From Noviherbaspirillum sp. UKPF54 (GTDB taxonomy: Bacteria; Pseudomonadota; Gammaproteobacteria; Burkholderiales; Burkholderiaceae_D), in assembly GCF_007874125.1 (NCBI RefSeq), contig NZ_CP040128.1, positions 2,914,001-2,978,000 on the forward strand: a stretch of DNA of 64,000 nt, read 5' to 3'. This document shows, piece by piece, positions 46,978 through 56,076 of the stretch (within the stretch, counting starts at the first letter, position 1; each line of letters starts with the position of its first letter). The position numbers and the translations under genes were made by a program. The notes below the pieces were generated by a model. The model did no database searches, was not told where the DNA came from, and worked only from the letters and a program-made list of their open reading frames with translations.

Positions 46978-48687
46978 TCAGTACGGCTCCTGCGCCGCAA
47001 ACGTGATCACGAACCGGCCGCTGGGTTCGTCCGCGCCGTCGTCCGAGATATCCATCCGATATTCGTAATCGAGCATCGCATCGTTATTCAAGCACAATTC
47101 GCGCGCCACGTAGAGCCCCAGCCCGGTTCCCTTGCTGGAAGTGGTGTAAAAAGGCTCGAACAGATGCGCGCGGACTTCCGGCGTGATTGCCGGCCCGTCG
47201 TCCTGCACATGCAGTTCCAGCCGATTGGTGTCGGGCAGCAGCGCCTGGATGCGGATGCTGCCGGGGCTGCCGCTGGCATAGCGCAACGCGTTCACCAGCA
47301 GGTTGCCAAGCACTTCGCGCAGATGCAAGGGGTCGAAACGCACCTGGTACGTGTCCGCGGCATCCAGCTCGATCATGCCCGGGGCGATGGAATGGGTTTC
47401 CTGGAACTCGTCGAGCAGCTCCGCCAGAAACGGCGCCAGCTGCAACGGTCCGGTATGCGATTGCGCCTTGCGCGACAACTTGAGAATATCCTCGATCATC
47501 CGGTTCAGCCGGCCCACGTTATCGCCCACGATCTTCAACAGCCGCATCTGAGCCGGGTCGGTGATGTCTTCCTTGAGCAGGGACGCGGCATGGGAAATCG
47601 CCGACAGCGGATTGCGTACTTCATGCGCGATGCTGGCGGTCAGGCGCCCCATCGACGCCAGCTTGAGCTGCTGCGCCTGATTCTCGATTTCCGTCACGTC
47701 CTGCAAGAAAATCACCGTCCGTTGTTCCGTCAGCCCTGCGATTTCCACCGGCACGAACCGCAGCTTCAGGTGGGTCACCGGCTCGCGCCGCACGTGGCGC
47801 GGCAGAGTACGCCCCTGCATCGATGCGATGTCTTCCCCGGACTTGACCATGACAAAGGCCGACGACGCGCAATTGGCGGCCCCCTGCGCGCGGAACTGCG
47901 CCAGCCAGGCCGAATAGGCGTCGGCCACGGGCGCCAGCGACGGCAGGTCGACCAGCCTGAACTGCGGCCGGCCATGCGCCACCGGCAAGCCGAGCATGCG
48001 TTCCACCGAGGCATTGCCTGCAAAAACCTGGGTATCGGGCCCGACGACCAGGATGCCGTCGCCCATGTCCGCGATGACCAGGCCGTTGATCGCTTCCTGC
48101 AGCAGCAGCTCGCGTCCGCGCTGCGTGGCCAGCCGCTCCTGCTTGATCAGCTTGGCGGCCAGGCGATTGATCAGATAGATGGCGGCGAAGAACGCCGCAC
48201 CGTACAAGCCGGCGCGGGACGGCGACGCATCCGGCGTGGAATTGAGCAGCTCGTAACCGCTCTCCGCCAGCAGGACGAGGGTAACGATGGAAACGAAAAA
48301 CAGCGCCGGAACCATCGGCATGAGGATTGCGCAGCCGGCCAGAGGGAACAGGTACAGAATGGCCAGTCCGCTTTTCACGCCGCCGGCAACGACATAGAGC
48401 AGCGATATGGCGCCGATGTCGACCACGAGCTGCGCCACCAGTTGCAGCGTGAAGCGCTTGCGCGCATAGACCGACAACAGCGTAAATCCGACGGCCAGCA
48501 TCAGATAGGCGAAGCAGATCTTCCAGTCGAGCAGCGCGTTCCGGCTGCCGGTATTGCGCACCGCGTCGAAGCCGAGATACGCCAGCAAGACCAGCGCGAT
48601 GACGATGCGCGTGACGCAGAAGGTCTGCAGGGTGCGCCAGAATGTTTCGCGCGACGGCGAGGCCGGCAGCTGGGCGCGGCGCATCAT
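46978..48687 (-). CDS. pilS: PilS-type sensor histidine kinase
   Basis: A 569-residue membrane kinase with about six N-terminal membrane helices (residues about 25-185), a PAS-like region, then HisKA (SIAHEVRNPLSAISHAASL, phospho-His near 354) and a HATPase with KGTGLGLYVAREL. In Pseudomonas PilS senses pilin in the inner membrane and phosphorylates PilR. Two adjacent ATGs (48687 and 48684) could be the start. It is convergent with nothing and heads the pilS-pilR-ampD run, 39 bases after the PP0621-like gene. Confidence 0.92.
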   Translation of the reverse strand: MMRRAQLPASPSRETFWRTLQTFCVTRIVIALVLLAYLGFDAVRNTGSRNALLDWKICFAYLMLAVGFTLLSVYARKRFTLQLVAQLVVDIGAISLLYVVAGGVKSGLAILYLFPLAGCAILMPMVPALFFVSIVTLVLLAESGYELLNSTPDASPSRAGLYGAAFFAAIYLINRLAAKLIKQERLATQRGRELLLQEAINGLVIADMGDGILVVGPDTQVFAGNASVERMLGLPVAHGRPQFRLVDLPSLAPVADAYSAWLAQFRAQGAANCASSAFVMVKSGEDIASMQGRTLPRHVRREPVTHLKLRFVPVEIAGLTEQRTVIFLQDVTEIENQAQQLKLASMGRLTASIAHEVRNPLSAISHAASLLKEDITDPAQMRLLKIVGDNVGRLNRMIEDILKLSRKAQSHTGPLQLAPFLAELLDEFQETHSIAPGMIELDAADTYQVRFDPLHLREVLGNLLVNALRYASGSPGSIRIQALLPDTNRLELHVQDDGPAITPEVRAHLFEPFYTTSSKGTGLGLYVARELCLNNDAMLDYEYRMDISDDGADEPSGRFVITFAAQEPY

Positions 48688-48726
48688 GCCTGTCCCGTCC
48701 GGAACAGGCGTTCCGGCAAGGCTCTT

Positions 48727-48954
48727 TCAGGACGCATGCCGCAGGCGGTGTTCTTCAGTGCAATACGCTGCCCCTGACGCTGCCAAGATCGATTCCGAAG
48801 CCGGCACATGGACACCGCAATGCGCGCATTGCACCATCGTCTCCGCACCATTGTCCGGGGCAGCGCCGGCAGCAGCCGGGGTGCCCGTACTTTTCTTGCT
48901 TCGCAACAACCAGAGCACGGCCAGCACGACCAGCGCCCAGAAGAGCAGCTTCAT
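48727..48954 (-). CDS. PP0621-family small membrane protein
   Basis: A 75-residue protein of unknown function. One N-terminal helix (about residues 3-18) is followed by a polar spacer and a C-terminal metal-binding-like knuckle (CAHCGVHVP ... YCTEEH). It is encoded between the CcsA-like gene and pilS and overlaps the former by 4 bases. The zinc or redox role of the cysteines is inference. Confidence 0.8.
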   Translation of the reverse strand: MKLLFWALVVLAVLWLLRSKKSTGTPAAAGAAPDNGAETMVQCAHCGVHVPASESILAASGAAYCTEEHRLRHAS

Positions 48955-49760
48955 GCCAGCCCCCGGTGCAGCACCACTTCCAGCACAAAGCGGCTACCGA
49001 CGTAGGCCAGCAACAAGGTGGCGAAACCGGTCAGCGTAAACCGCAGCGCCGTCTTGCCGCGCCAGCCGCGCCAGACGCGCCCGGCCAGCAACAGCCCGAA
49101 CAAGGCCCAGGACAGCATGGTGAAAATGGTTTTGTGGTCCCATTTGAACGCCATGCCGAACAATTGCTCCGAAAACACCACGCCCGACAGCACCGTCAGG
49201 GTCAGCAAGCCGAAGCCGAACGTAATCAGGCGAAACAGCAAACGCTCCATCGTCAGCAAGGCCGGCAAGCGGTCGATCGCTGCATCCAGCCAGCCGCCTT
49301 TTGCCGCTTCCGACGGCGCATGCAGCCGCGACTCCTGGATTGCCATCAACACGGCGTGAAATGCAGCGATGGTAAGCGTGCTGTAGGCCAGGATCGCAAT
49401 GGCGATATGCCAGGGGAACAAGGAAGATTTACCTTCCAGCGGCACGACACTGCCCGGGAACACGACGGGCAGGATGACGGCGACAGCGGCCGTCGGCAGC
49501 ACCAGCACGCGCAAACCGTCCAGCGAAAAATTGCGGTTTTCCAGCCAGTAGGCGGCGACCGATACCCACAGTGTCGCCGACAGCACGATCGCAAAGCCGA
49601 TGCGCAAGGTGCCCGGGGCGATCATGTCCGCCCACAAGGCGCCGCCATGCAGCAGCCAGGCGAGCGCGGTGCCGGCCGAAAGCGCGACGCGGTGCCGCGA
49701 CGGCAAAAATCCGCAGACGACATAAAGCAGCGCCGCCAGAACAAAGAAGTATGTATACAT
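48951..49760 (-). CDS. CcsA/YpjD-like inner-membrane protein
   Basis: A 269-residue polytopic membrane protein of the cytochrome c assembly (CcsA/HemX/YpjD) superfamily. I count about eight hydrophobic helices. The typical LFPWHIAIAILAYSTL and FKWDHKTIFTMLSWALFG segments carry histidines that could sit at a haem site. No other cytochrome c maturation gene is adjacent. ATG 49760 is chosen because the resemblance starts with MYTYFFVLAALLYV; the frame is open to 49892. It is divergent from ffh. Confidence 0.85.
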   Translation of the reverse strand: MYTYFFVLAALLYVVCGFLPSRHRVALSAGTALAWLLHGGALWADMIAPGTLRIGFAIVLSATLWVSVAAYWLENRNFSLDGLRVLVLPTAAVAVILPVVFPGSVVPLEGKSSLFPWHIAIAILAYSTLTIAAFHAVLMAIQESRLHAPSEAAKGGWLDAAIDRLPALLTMERLLFRLITFGFGLLTLTVLSGVVFSEQLFGMAFKWDHKTIFTMLSWALFGLLLAGRVWRGWRGKTALRFTLTGFATLLLAYVGSRFVLEVVLHRGLA

Positions 49761-50050
49761 CGGACGAAAGAATGTTGAGCAGACTTCGAGTTTACACCAT
49801 GTAAGGCCGGCACCGACGGCACATGCAGCCACAGTTCCAGCCGCGCCCCCGGCTTGCAGGATTTGATGGCATGCATTCAACGCCACGCCCATTCGCTGCC
49901 CAAAATGCCATCCTCGCCCTCGGCGATCGTTTCCGGTTTGCCGTCCATGCGTCGGGCCAGGGCCGGCAAACAGGCCTCATCGGTTAAAATGACTTGTTCA
50001 CGAAGCCGCCTGCGCGCGGTGCCTACCCATTTCTTGCTCGTTCGACATCC

Positions 50051-51418
50051 ATGCTAGACAACCTGACCCAACGACTGGCCAAAGTCGTTAAAACGATGCG
50101 CGGCGAAGCGCGCCTGACCGAAGCCAATACCGCCGAGATGCTGCGCGAAGTGCGCCTGGCGCTGCTGGAAGCCGACGTCGCCCTGCCCGCGGTGCGCGAA
50201 TTCATCGCGCGCGTCAAGGAAAAGGCGATGGGCGAAGAAGTGATCGGTTCGCTCACGCCCGGCCAGGCGCTGGTGGGCGTGGTGCAGCGCGAGCTGGCGG
50301 CGATCATGGGTGCCGATCTCGGCCCGGACGCATCACAGCTGAATTTCGCCACCCAGCCTCCGGCCGTCATCCTGATGGCCGGTCTGCAGGGTGCCGGCAA
50401 GACCACCACCGTCGGCAAGCTCGCCAAATACCTGCGCGAGCAAAAAAAGAAAAAGGTGCTGACCGTCTCCGCCGACGTTTATCGTCCCGCCGCGATCGGC
50501 CAGTTGCAGACAGTCACCAGCCAGGTCGGCGCCGACTTCTTCCCCTCCTCGGCGACCGACAAGCCCGTCGCGATCGCGCAGGCCGCCCTCGATTACGCGA
50601 AAAAGCATTACCACGACGTGCTGATCGTCGATACTGCCGGTCGCCTCGGCATCGACGAAGCGATGATGCAGGAAATCGCCGCGCTGCACGCCGCGCTGCA
50701 ACCGATTGAAACGCTGTTCGTGGTCGACGCCATGCTCGGCCAGGATGCGATCAACACTGCCAAGGCTTTCAACGATGCCCTGCCGCTGACCGGTGTGGTG
50801 CTGACCAAGCTCGACGGCGACGCCCGTGGCGGCGCTGCGCTGTCAGTACGGCACATCACCGGCAAGCCCATCAAGTTCGCTGGCGTGGCCGAAAAGCTGG
50901 ACGGCCTGGAAGCGTTCGATCCGCAGCGCATGGCCAACCGCATTCTCGGCATGGGCGACATCCTGGCGCTGGTCGAGGAAGCGAAAAAAGGCGTCGACAT
51001 CGCCGCCGCCAAGGACCTGGCGGACAAGGTCAAGGCCGGCGGCAAGTTCGACCTGAACGACTTCAAGGCCCAGATCAGCCAGATGAAGAAGATGGGCGGC
51101 CTGTCCGGCCTGATGGATAAACTGCCGGCGCAGTTTCAGCAGGCCGCCGGCAACGCCGACATGTCGCAAGCCGAAAAGCAGGTGCGTCGCATGGAGGGCA
51201 TCATCAATGCGATGACGCCGGCCGAGCGCGCCAAGCCGGAACTGATCAAGGCCTCCCGCAAGCGCCGTATCGCCGCCGGCGCCGGCGTGCAGGTGCAGGA
51301 AGTCAACCGCATGCTGTCGCAGTTCGAGCAGATGCAGTCGATGATGAAAAAGCTCAAGGGCGGCGGCATGATGAAGATGATGCGCAGCATGAAGGGCATG
51401 ATGCCCGGCATGCGCTGA
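50051..51418 (+). CDS. ffh: Signal recognition particle protein Ffh
   Basis: Ffh binds 4.5S RNA and signal sequences and delivers ribosomes to FtsY at the inner membrane. The 455-residue protein has the N domain, the GTPase domain with P-loop GLQGAGKTTT (111-120), DTAGR and TKLDGD, and the methionine-rich M domain (MQSMMKKLKGGGMMKMMRSM). ATG 50051 matches the family N-terminus MLDNLTQRLAK; the frame upstream is not similar. Confidence 0.97.
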   Translation: MLDNLTQRLAKVVKTMRGEARLTEANTAEMLREVRLALLEADVALPAVREFIARVKEKAMGEEVIGSLTPGQALVGVVQRELAAIMGADLGPDASQLNFATQPPAVILMAGLQGAGKTTTVGKLAKYLREQKKKKVLTVSADVYRPAAIGQLQTVTSQVGADFFPSSATDKPVAIAQAALDYAKKHYHDVLIVDTAGRLGIDEAMMQEIAALHAALQPIETLFVVDAMLGQDAINTAKAFNDALPLTGVVLTKLDGDARGGAALSVRHITGKPIKFAGVAEKLDGLEAFDPQRMANRILGMGDILALVEEAKKGVDIAAAKDLADKVKAGGKFDLNDFKAQISQMKKMGGLSGLMDKLPAQFQQAAGNADMSQAEKQVRRMEGIINAMTPAERAKPELIKASRKRRIAAGAGVQVQEVNRMLSQFEQMQSMMKKLKGGGMMKMMRSMKGMMPGMR

Positions 51419-51441
51419 CCCTTCGCTTCACCTCCCCCGCC

Positions 51442-51475
51442 ATGCCGGCGTCCCAGTCCCGCGCGACGCCGGCAT
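51442..51475 (+). repeat. Hairpin after ffh
   Basis: ATGCCGGCGTC (51442-51452) pairs perfectly with GACGCCGGCAT (51465-51475) around a 12-base loop, 23 bases past the ffh stop. The plus strand shows no T-run after the stem, so it is terminator-like but not a canonical intrinsic terminator. Confidence 0.6.
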
Positions 51476-51727
51476 CCCCGCCTTCTCATCGCAGCCTTTG
51501 CGCACCGGCGCAGGATCGAAGCCGGCACACCTTCCCGCCGCGGCTTCTCCATGCCCTCATTTCGCCGCGTCTTTCGCGCGCTGCCCTATGACGATGGCGT
51601 GGCGGCCTTTACACAAAATCATGCAAAAACGATCAAAAAATACTTGCATCCCTCTGAAAAGCGCACCACTATTAGCGTTGCGTAATAGACGCAATTTCCC
51701 AACACACTTTGTGAAGGAGGCTTGAAG
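51476..51727. other. Upstream region of the SWIB gene
   Basis: No gene is recognisable. The part nearest the gene is AT-rich and should hold its promoter, but I cannot fit a clean -35/-10 pair. TTGCGTAATAGACGCAA at about 51678-51694 is an imperfect palindrome that could bind a regulator. Confidence 0.35.
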
Positions 51728-52237
51728 ATGGCAACAGCCAAAAAACCAGCGGCCAAGACAGCCGCCAAGAAGCCCGCTGCGAAGAAAGCCGCAGCAAAAC
51801 CAGCAGCAAAGAAAGCAGCTCCTGCCAAGAAGGCCGCTCCGGCCAAAAAGGCGGCAGCCAAGCCCGTAGCGAAGAAGGCAGCCGCCAAGCCGGCAGCGAA
51901 GAAAGCCGCTCCGGCCAAGAAGGCAGCCGCCAAGCCGGTAGCGAAGAAGGCAGTCGCCAAGCCGGCAGCCAAGGCGAAAGTCGCGCGCAAGCCGAATGCC
52001 GCCTTCATGAAGCCGCTGACACCGTCGGAAACCCTCGGTGCGGTTATCGGTGCCAATCCGCTGCCGCGCACGGAAGTCACCAAGAAGGTCTGGGACTACA
52101 TCAAGAAGAACAAGCTGCAGGACGAAGCGAACAAGCGCATGATCAATGCCGATGACAAGCTCAAAGCCGTGTTTGGCGGAAAGAAGCAAGTGTCGATGTT
52201 CGAAATGACCAAGCTCATTTCCAGTCACTTGCAATAA
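51728..52237 (+). CDS. H1-like protein fused to a SWIB domain
   Basis: A 169-residue DNA-associated protein. Residues about 1-85 are Lys/Ala/Pro-rich (MATAKKPAAKTAAKKPAAKK...), like the linker-histone tail. Residues about 90-167 form a SWIB domain (PLTPSETLGAVIGANPLPRT, then VTKKVWDYIKKNKLQDEANK). SWIB domains are typical of eukaryotic chromatin remodelling subunits and also occur in chlamydiae and some proteobacteria. AAGGAGG precedes ATG 51728. Its start is shared with the 39-kb H1-like gene, so the two are paralogs at the N-terminus. Confidence 0.9.
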   Translation: MATAKKPAAKTAAKKPAAKKAAAKPAAKKAAPAKKAAPAKKAAAKPVAKKAAAKPAAKKAAPAKKAAAKPVAKKAVAKPAAKAKVARKPNAAFMKPLTPSETLGAVIGANPLPRTEVTKKVWDYIKKNKLQDEANKRMINADDKLKAVFGGKKQVSMFEMTKLISSHLQ

Positions 52238-52260
52238 TGTTCTTTCAAGTGGCCAAACAA

Positions 52261-52288
52261 AAACGCCCGCATCGCGCGGGCGTTTTTG
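52261..52288 (+). terminator. Intrinsic terminator after the SWIB gene
   Basis: AAACGCCCGC (52261-52270) pairs with GCGGGCGTTT (52276-52285) around a 5-base loop, followed by further Ts. The A-run on the other side lets it also end the convergent lytic transglycosylase transcript. Confidence 0.9.
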
Positions 52289-52307
52289 TTGGTGCCGACG
52301 GATGTGC

Positions 52308-52973
52308 TCATCGCACCGTGACAGCCTTCTGATCCGGCCTGTACTCGACCGTCGTCGCATCCGGCCTGGTTTCCCACTTCTTCCAGGCGGCCAGGACTGC
52401 GTTCGGGTATTCAGGCCTTCCACGGCTGCCGTTGTAGCGGCCGAGCGCAAGATACAGATTGCCGCCTTCCATGTCGAGATACATGCGCAAAATCGAGCAG
52501 CCATAGCGCAGGTTGGTCTGCATGTGAAAGAGCTTCCTGCGGTCGCCGTCGCCGATGACGCGCGTCCAGAACGGCATGACCTGCATGAAGCCATGCGCTC
52601 CCACCTGCGACACCGCATACTTGCGAAAGGCCGACTCGACCTGGATCAGGCCAAGCACCAGCGCCGGATCCAGTCCAGCGCGCTTGGCCTCGTACCAGGC
52701 GGTTTCGAGGAACTCCTTGCGCAATTGCCAGTCTGGCAGCTTCTTTTTCAGCCGCTCGGACATGTCGCCCAGCCAGCGCAGATACTTGATGCGCTCGTCG
52801 ATATCGGAAAACTGCGGACGCGGCGGGCGCGCGTCGGCTACCGCCTTGGACAGCGCGATACGTACCGAATCGGCCAGCGCCTCTTCCTTCTGGTTGCCGG
52901 CCGCCGCGGCGCCGCATAAAACGAGCGCAGCCGCCGCGACGGCCAGCCGGCGCGACAATTGTCTCACGACCAA
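52308..52973 (-). CDS. Lytic transglycosylase (SLT domain)
   Basis: A 221-residue periplasmic enzyme that cleaves peptidoglycan glycan strands. A signal peptide (about 1-25) is followed by a helical linker and the SLT domain with catalytic E113 (LIQVESAFRKYAVS), GAHGFMQVMPFW and ALGRYNGS. It is shorter than MltC or Slt70 and lacks a lipobox. It is convergent with the SWIB gene and 10 bases downstream of proS. Confidence 0.92.
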   Translation of the reverse strand: MVVRQLSRRLAVAAAALVLCGAAAAGNQKEEALADSVRIALSKAVADARPPRPQFSDIDERIKYLRWLGDMSERLKKKLPDWQLRKEFLETAWYEAKRAGLDPALVLGLIQVESAFRKYAVSQVGAHGFMQVMPFWTRVIGDGDRRKLFHMQTNLRYGCSILRMYLDMEGGNLYLALGRYNGSRGRPEYPNAVLAAWKKWETRPDATTVEYRPDQKAVTVR

Positions 52974-52983
52974 GCCGCCGTCC

Positions 52984-54708
52984 TCACGACGCGATCCGCG
53001 CTTTCACGAAGTCCGCCATGTCCGCCACCGCCACCGCGGTAGCGGCGGCATCGCGCCGCCCCTGGTATTCCAGCTTGCCCTCTTTCAGACCGCGTTCGCC
53101 GATCACGACGCGGTGCGGCACGCCGATCAGCTCCCAGTCCGCGAACATCACGCCCGGGCGCTCGCCGCGATCGTCCAGGATGACATCGACGCCGGCCGCC
53201 TGCAGCGCGGCGTACAGCTTGTCCGTTTCAGCCTTCACCGTTTCGCTGCGGTCGTAGCCCATCGGGCACAGCACCACCTCGAACGGCGCAATCGCGCTTG
53301 GCCAGATAATGCCCTTGTCGTCGAAATTCTGTTCGATCGCCGCGCCCAGGATGCGAGTGACGCCGATGCCGTAGCAGCCCATCTGCATCAATTGCGGCTT
53401 GCCGCTCTCGTCGAGGTAGGTCGCCTTCATGTCTTCCGAGTAGCGGGTGCCGAGCTGGAACACGTGGCCGACCTCGATGCCGCGCTGGATCGCCAGCACG
53501 CCCTGGCCATCCGGCGAAGCGTCGCCGGCAACCACGTTGCGCAGGTCCGCCACCATCGGCTCGGGCAGGTCGCGCCCCCAATTGGCGCCGGTATAGTGGA
53601 AATCCTCCTCATTGGCGCCGCACACGAAATCGCTCATGGCAGCGACGGTGCGGTCGGCGACGACCTTGACCGGCTTTTTGGTGCCGATCGGGCCGAGATA
53701 GCCGGGCCGGGTGCCGAAGTGCTCGACGATTTCCGCCTCGGTCGCGAAGCGATAGGCGCCCAGACCCGGAATCTTGCTGGCCTTGACCTCGTTCAGGTCA
53801 TGGTCGCCGCGCAGCATCAGCAACCAGACTTCCGCGTCCGCGCCCTCCCGGTCCACCGCCAGCACGATCGACTTGACCGTCCGCGACAAGGGCAGCCCGA
53901 GCAGAGCGGCAACATCCTCGCACTTAGCCTTGCCCGGGGTCGGTGTCTTGATCAGCGCATCGGACGCAGCCGCGCGTGGCGCGGATGGAGCGACCGCCTC
54001 GGCCGCCTCGATGTTGGCCGCATAATCGGAATTCGGGCAGTACACCAGCGCGTCCTCGCCAGTGTCGGCGATCACGTGGAACTCGTGCGAGCCGGAGCCG
54101 CCGATCGCGCCATTGTCGGCCGCAACCGCGCGGAACTGCAGGCCGAAGCGGTCGAAGATGCGGACATAGGCGTCGTACATGATCTTGTAAGACTGCTGCA
54201 TGCCGGCCACGTCACGGTCGAACGAATACGCATCCTTCATCGTGAATTCGCGCCCGCGCATCAGGCCGAAGCGCGGACGGCGCTCGTCGCGGAACTTGGT
54301 CTGGATGTGGTAGAAGTTGAGCGGCAGCTGGCGGTACGACTTGACCTCGGTACGCACCACGTCGGTGATTACTTCCTCGGACGTCGGCTGGATAGCGAAT
54401 TCGCGACCGTGACGGTCCTTCACGCGCATCAGTTCCGGGCCCATCTTGTCCCAGCGGCCGGTTTCCTGCCACAGTTCGGCCGGCTGCACCACCGGCATCA
54501 AAAGCTCGATGGCGCCGGCGCGGTTCATCTCTTCACGGATGATGTTTTCCACCTTGCGGATGATGCGCAAGCCCATCGGCATATAAGTGTAGATGCCTGA
54601 CCCGAGGCGTTTGATCATCCCGGCGCGCATCATCAGCTTGTGACTGATGATCTCGGCGTCGGACGGAGCTTCTTTTAACGTAGAAATAAAAAATCGTGAT
54701 GCGCGCAT
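52984..54708 (-). CDS. proS: Prolyl-tRNA synthetase
   Basis: Charges tRNA-Pro. The 574-residue bacterial-type enzyme has motif 2 ([20 protein letters not shown]), an editing insertion domain (about residues 230-390), motif 3 ([17 protein letters not shown]) and the C-terminal anticodon-binding domain. The insertion domain removes mischarged alanine. It is convergent with the SWIB terminator and divergent from rppH. tRNA-Pro(CGG) at 60.3 kb is one of its substrates. Confidence 0.97.
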   Translation of the reverse strand: MRASRFFISTLKEAPSDAEIISHKLMMRAGMIKRLGSGIYTYMPMGLRIIRKVENIIREEMNRAGAIELLMPVVQPAELWQETGRWDKMGPELMRVKDRHGREFAIQPTSEEVITDVVRTEVKSYRQLPLNFYHIQTKFRDERRPRFGLMRGREFTMKDAYSFDRDVAGMQQSYKIMYDAYVRIFDRFGLQFRAVAADNGAIGGSGSHEFHVIADTGEDALVYCPNSDYAANIEAAEAVAPSAPRAAASDALIKTPTPGKAKCEDVAALLGLPLSRTVKSIVLAVDREGADAEVWLLMLRGDHDLNEVKASKIPGLGAYRFATEAEIVEHFGTRPGYLGPIGTKKPVKVVADRTVAAMSDFVCGANEEDFHYTGANWGRDLPEPMVADLRNVVAGDASPDGQGVLAIQRGIEVGHVFQLGTRYSEDMKATYLDESGKPQLMQMGCYGIGVTRILGAAIEQNFDDKGIIWPSAIAPFEVVLCPMGYDRSETVKAETDKLYAALQAAGVDVILDDRGERPGVMFADWELIGVPHRVVIGERGLKEGKLEYQGRRDAAATAVAVADMADFVKARIAS

Positions 54709-54907
54709 GGCGGTGAATTCTTTTTAAAAAGAGAGGGTTATAATCGACTCAATTTTAAAGGATTAGCTGGCTGATGCATCCATTCTTCCTACATTTGATG
54801 CGCGCCCGGACCGGTAACAAGGCCCGGCGCGGAATCGGCGCGCGATCGCGCATGCAAAATTGGTAATGAAGAGAGGCGTCTAGCCGCAGAAAGTTTTGAG
54901 GTGCAAC

Positions 54908-55495
54908 ATGCTGGATCGTGAAGGCTTCCGCCCGAACGTCGGCATTATCCTGCTTAACACCCGTAACGAGGTGTGGTGGGGGAAGCGGGTGCGCGAGCAT
55001 TCGTGGCAGTTTCCGCAGGGCGGCATCAAGTTCGGTGAAACGCCCGAGCAAGCAATGTATCGCGAGCTGGAAGAAGAAGTCGGACTGAAGGCGGAACACG
55101 TCAAGATCATCGGGCGTACCCGCGACTGGCTGCGTTATGAAGTGCCGGACCGTTTCATCAAACGCGAAATCCGCGGTCATTACCGGGGACAGAAACAGAT
55201 CTGGTTCCTGTTGCGCATGGTCGGACGCGACTGCGACATCAACCTGCGCTGCACCGATCACCCGGAATTCGATGCGTGGCGCTGGCACGACTACTGGGTG
55301 CCGCTCGACGTCGTCATCGAATTCAAGCGCGAAGTCTATCAAAAGGCGCTGCAGGAGCTGTCGCGCTTCCTGTCGCGCCCGTCTCCGCACGGCACCCACC
55401 GGCACGGCGCACGCTACCTGCGCCAGAACCATACCGGCGGACGCGGCGCGACCGAGGAACAAGCGGCGACAGCCAAACCTAACATCGAGGAATAA
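54908..55495 (+). CDS. rppH: RNA pyrophosphohydrolase
   Basis: RppH removes pyrophosphate from the 5' end of triphosphorylated RNA and starts RNase E decay. The 195-residue Nudix protein has the box [20 protein letters not shown] between residues 38 and 60. The start ATG 54908 follows GAGGTG by 4 bases. The C-terminus is a Gly/His/Arg-rich tail (about residues 160-195) longer than that of E. coli. Upstream 200 bases are shared with proS. ApaH, also linked to RNA caps, is encoded at 4.3 kb. Confidence 0.95.
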   Translation: MLDREGFRPNVGIILLNTRNEVWWGKRVREHSWQFPQGGIKFGETPEQAMYRELEEEVGLKAEHVKIIGRTRDWLRYEVPDRFIKREIRGHYRGQKQIWFLLRMVGRDCDINLRCTDHPEFDAWRWHDYWVPLDVVIEFKREVYQKALQELSRFLSRPSPHGTHRHGARYLRQNHTGGRGATEEQAATAKPNIEE

Positions 55496-55503
55496 CAGGC
55501 TTT

Positions 55504-56049
55504 ATGGTGATGACATCCCGATCGACTGCCCGCCTTTTCAGGGCGTCGTCATTGCTGTTGCTGCTGACCGGCGTTTCGGCAATTCATGCTCAACCGCAGT
55601 TCGAAGAAGATTTTGACGATCAGGAAAAGCCCTGGCAAGAGGTCGCGGTACAGCTCCCGGCAGCACCAGTGCAGGACAATCTACTTCCGTTCTTTGTCAG
55701 CGCAACAGCCACCCAGTCGTTCGCCATCGACGCCAAATCGGTTTCGGTTGGCGCGGATGGGGTCATCCGGTACACCGTAGTCGCAAGCAGCCCGGCCGGC
55801 GCGAAAAACATCAGTTACGAAGGCATCCGTTGCGCGACCTACGAGCGCAAGCTGTATGCATTCGGCCAAGCCGACGGCAGCTGGTCGCGCTCACGGCGCG
55901 ACCAATGGGAGCGCATCGGCGCCAATACCGCCAATCGCTACCACGCAGCGTTGTTCAAGGATTATTTCTGCAACGAGAAGAGTGTCGCGGGCGGTGCGGA
56001 CGATATCGTGCGCAGGATCAGGTACGGCAAGACGCTCACGCCGCAATAA
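55504..56049 (+). CDS. CNP1-like secreted protein
   Basis: A 181-residue protein with a signal peptide ending near residue 30 (VSAIHAQ). The mature part has the CNP1-like pattern PWQEVAVQLPAAP, FVSATATQSFAIDAKSVSV, then IRCATYERKLYAFG and YHAALFKDYFCNEK, with two cysteines that could pair. CNP1 was described as a conserved neisserial protein and its function is unknown. It follows rppH by 8 bases and is convergent with proB. Confidence 0.85.
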   Translation: MVMTSRSTARLFRASSLLLLLTGVSAIHAQPQFEEDFDDQEKPWQEVAVQLPAAPVQDNLLPFFVSATATQSFAIDAKSVSVGADGVIRYTVVASSPAGAKNISYEGIRCATYERKLYAFGQADGSWSRSRRDQWERIGANTANRYHAALFKDYFCNEKSVAGGADDIVRRIRYGKTLTPQ

Positions 56050-56055
56050 GGAGCA

Positions 56056-56073
56056 CGGCGGCGACCGCCGCCG
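56056..56073. terminator. Short GC hairpin between CNP1-like gene and proB
   Basis: CGGCGGC (56056-56062) pairs with GCCGCCG (56067-56073) around a 4-base loop in the 27-base gap between convergent genes. No T-run follows. It may slow or stop polymerase from either side. Confidence 0.4.
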
Positions 56074-56076
56074 CAC

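Noticed and set aside
46939..48777. 612-codon plus-strand frame opposite pilS
   Set aside because: Antisense shadow; Gln/Arg/His-rich and without motifs.
49792..49980. Small minus-strand frame between the CcsA-like gene and ffh
   Set aside because: No ribosome-binding site or family resemblance; probably a chance frame in the divergent promoter region.
52555..54600. 681-codon plus-strand frame opposite proS
   Set aside because: Antisense shadow of prolyl-tRNA synthetase.
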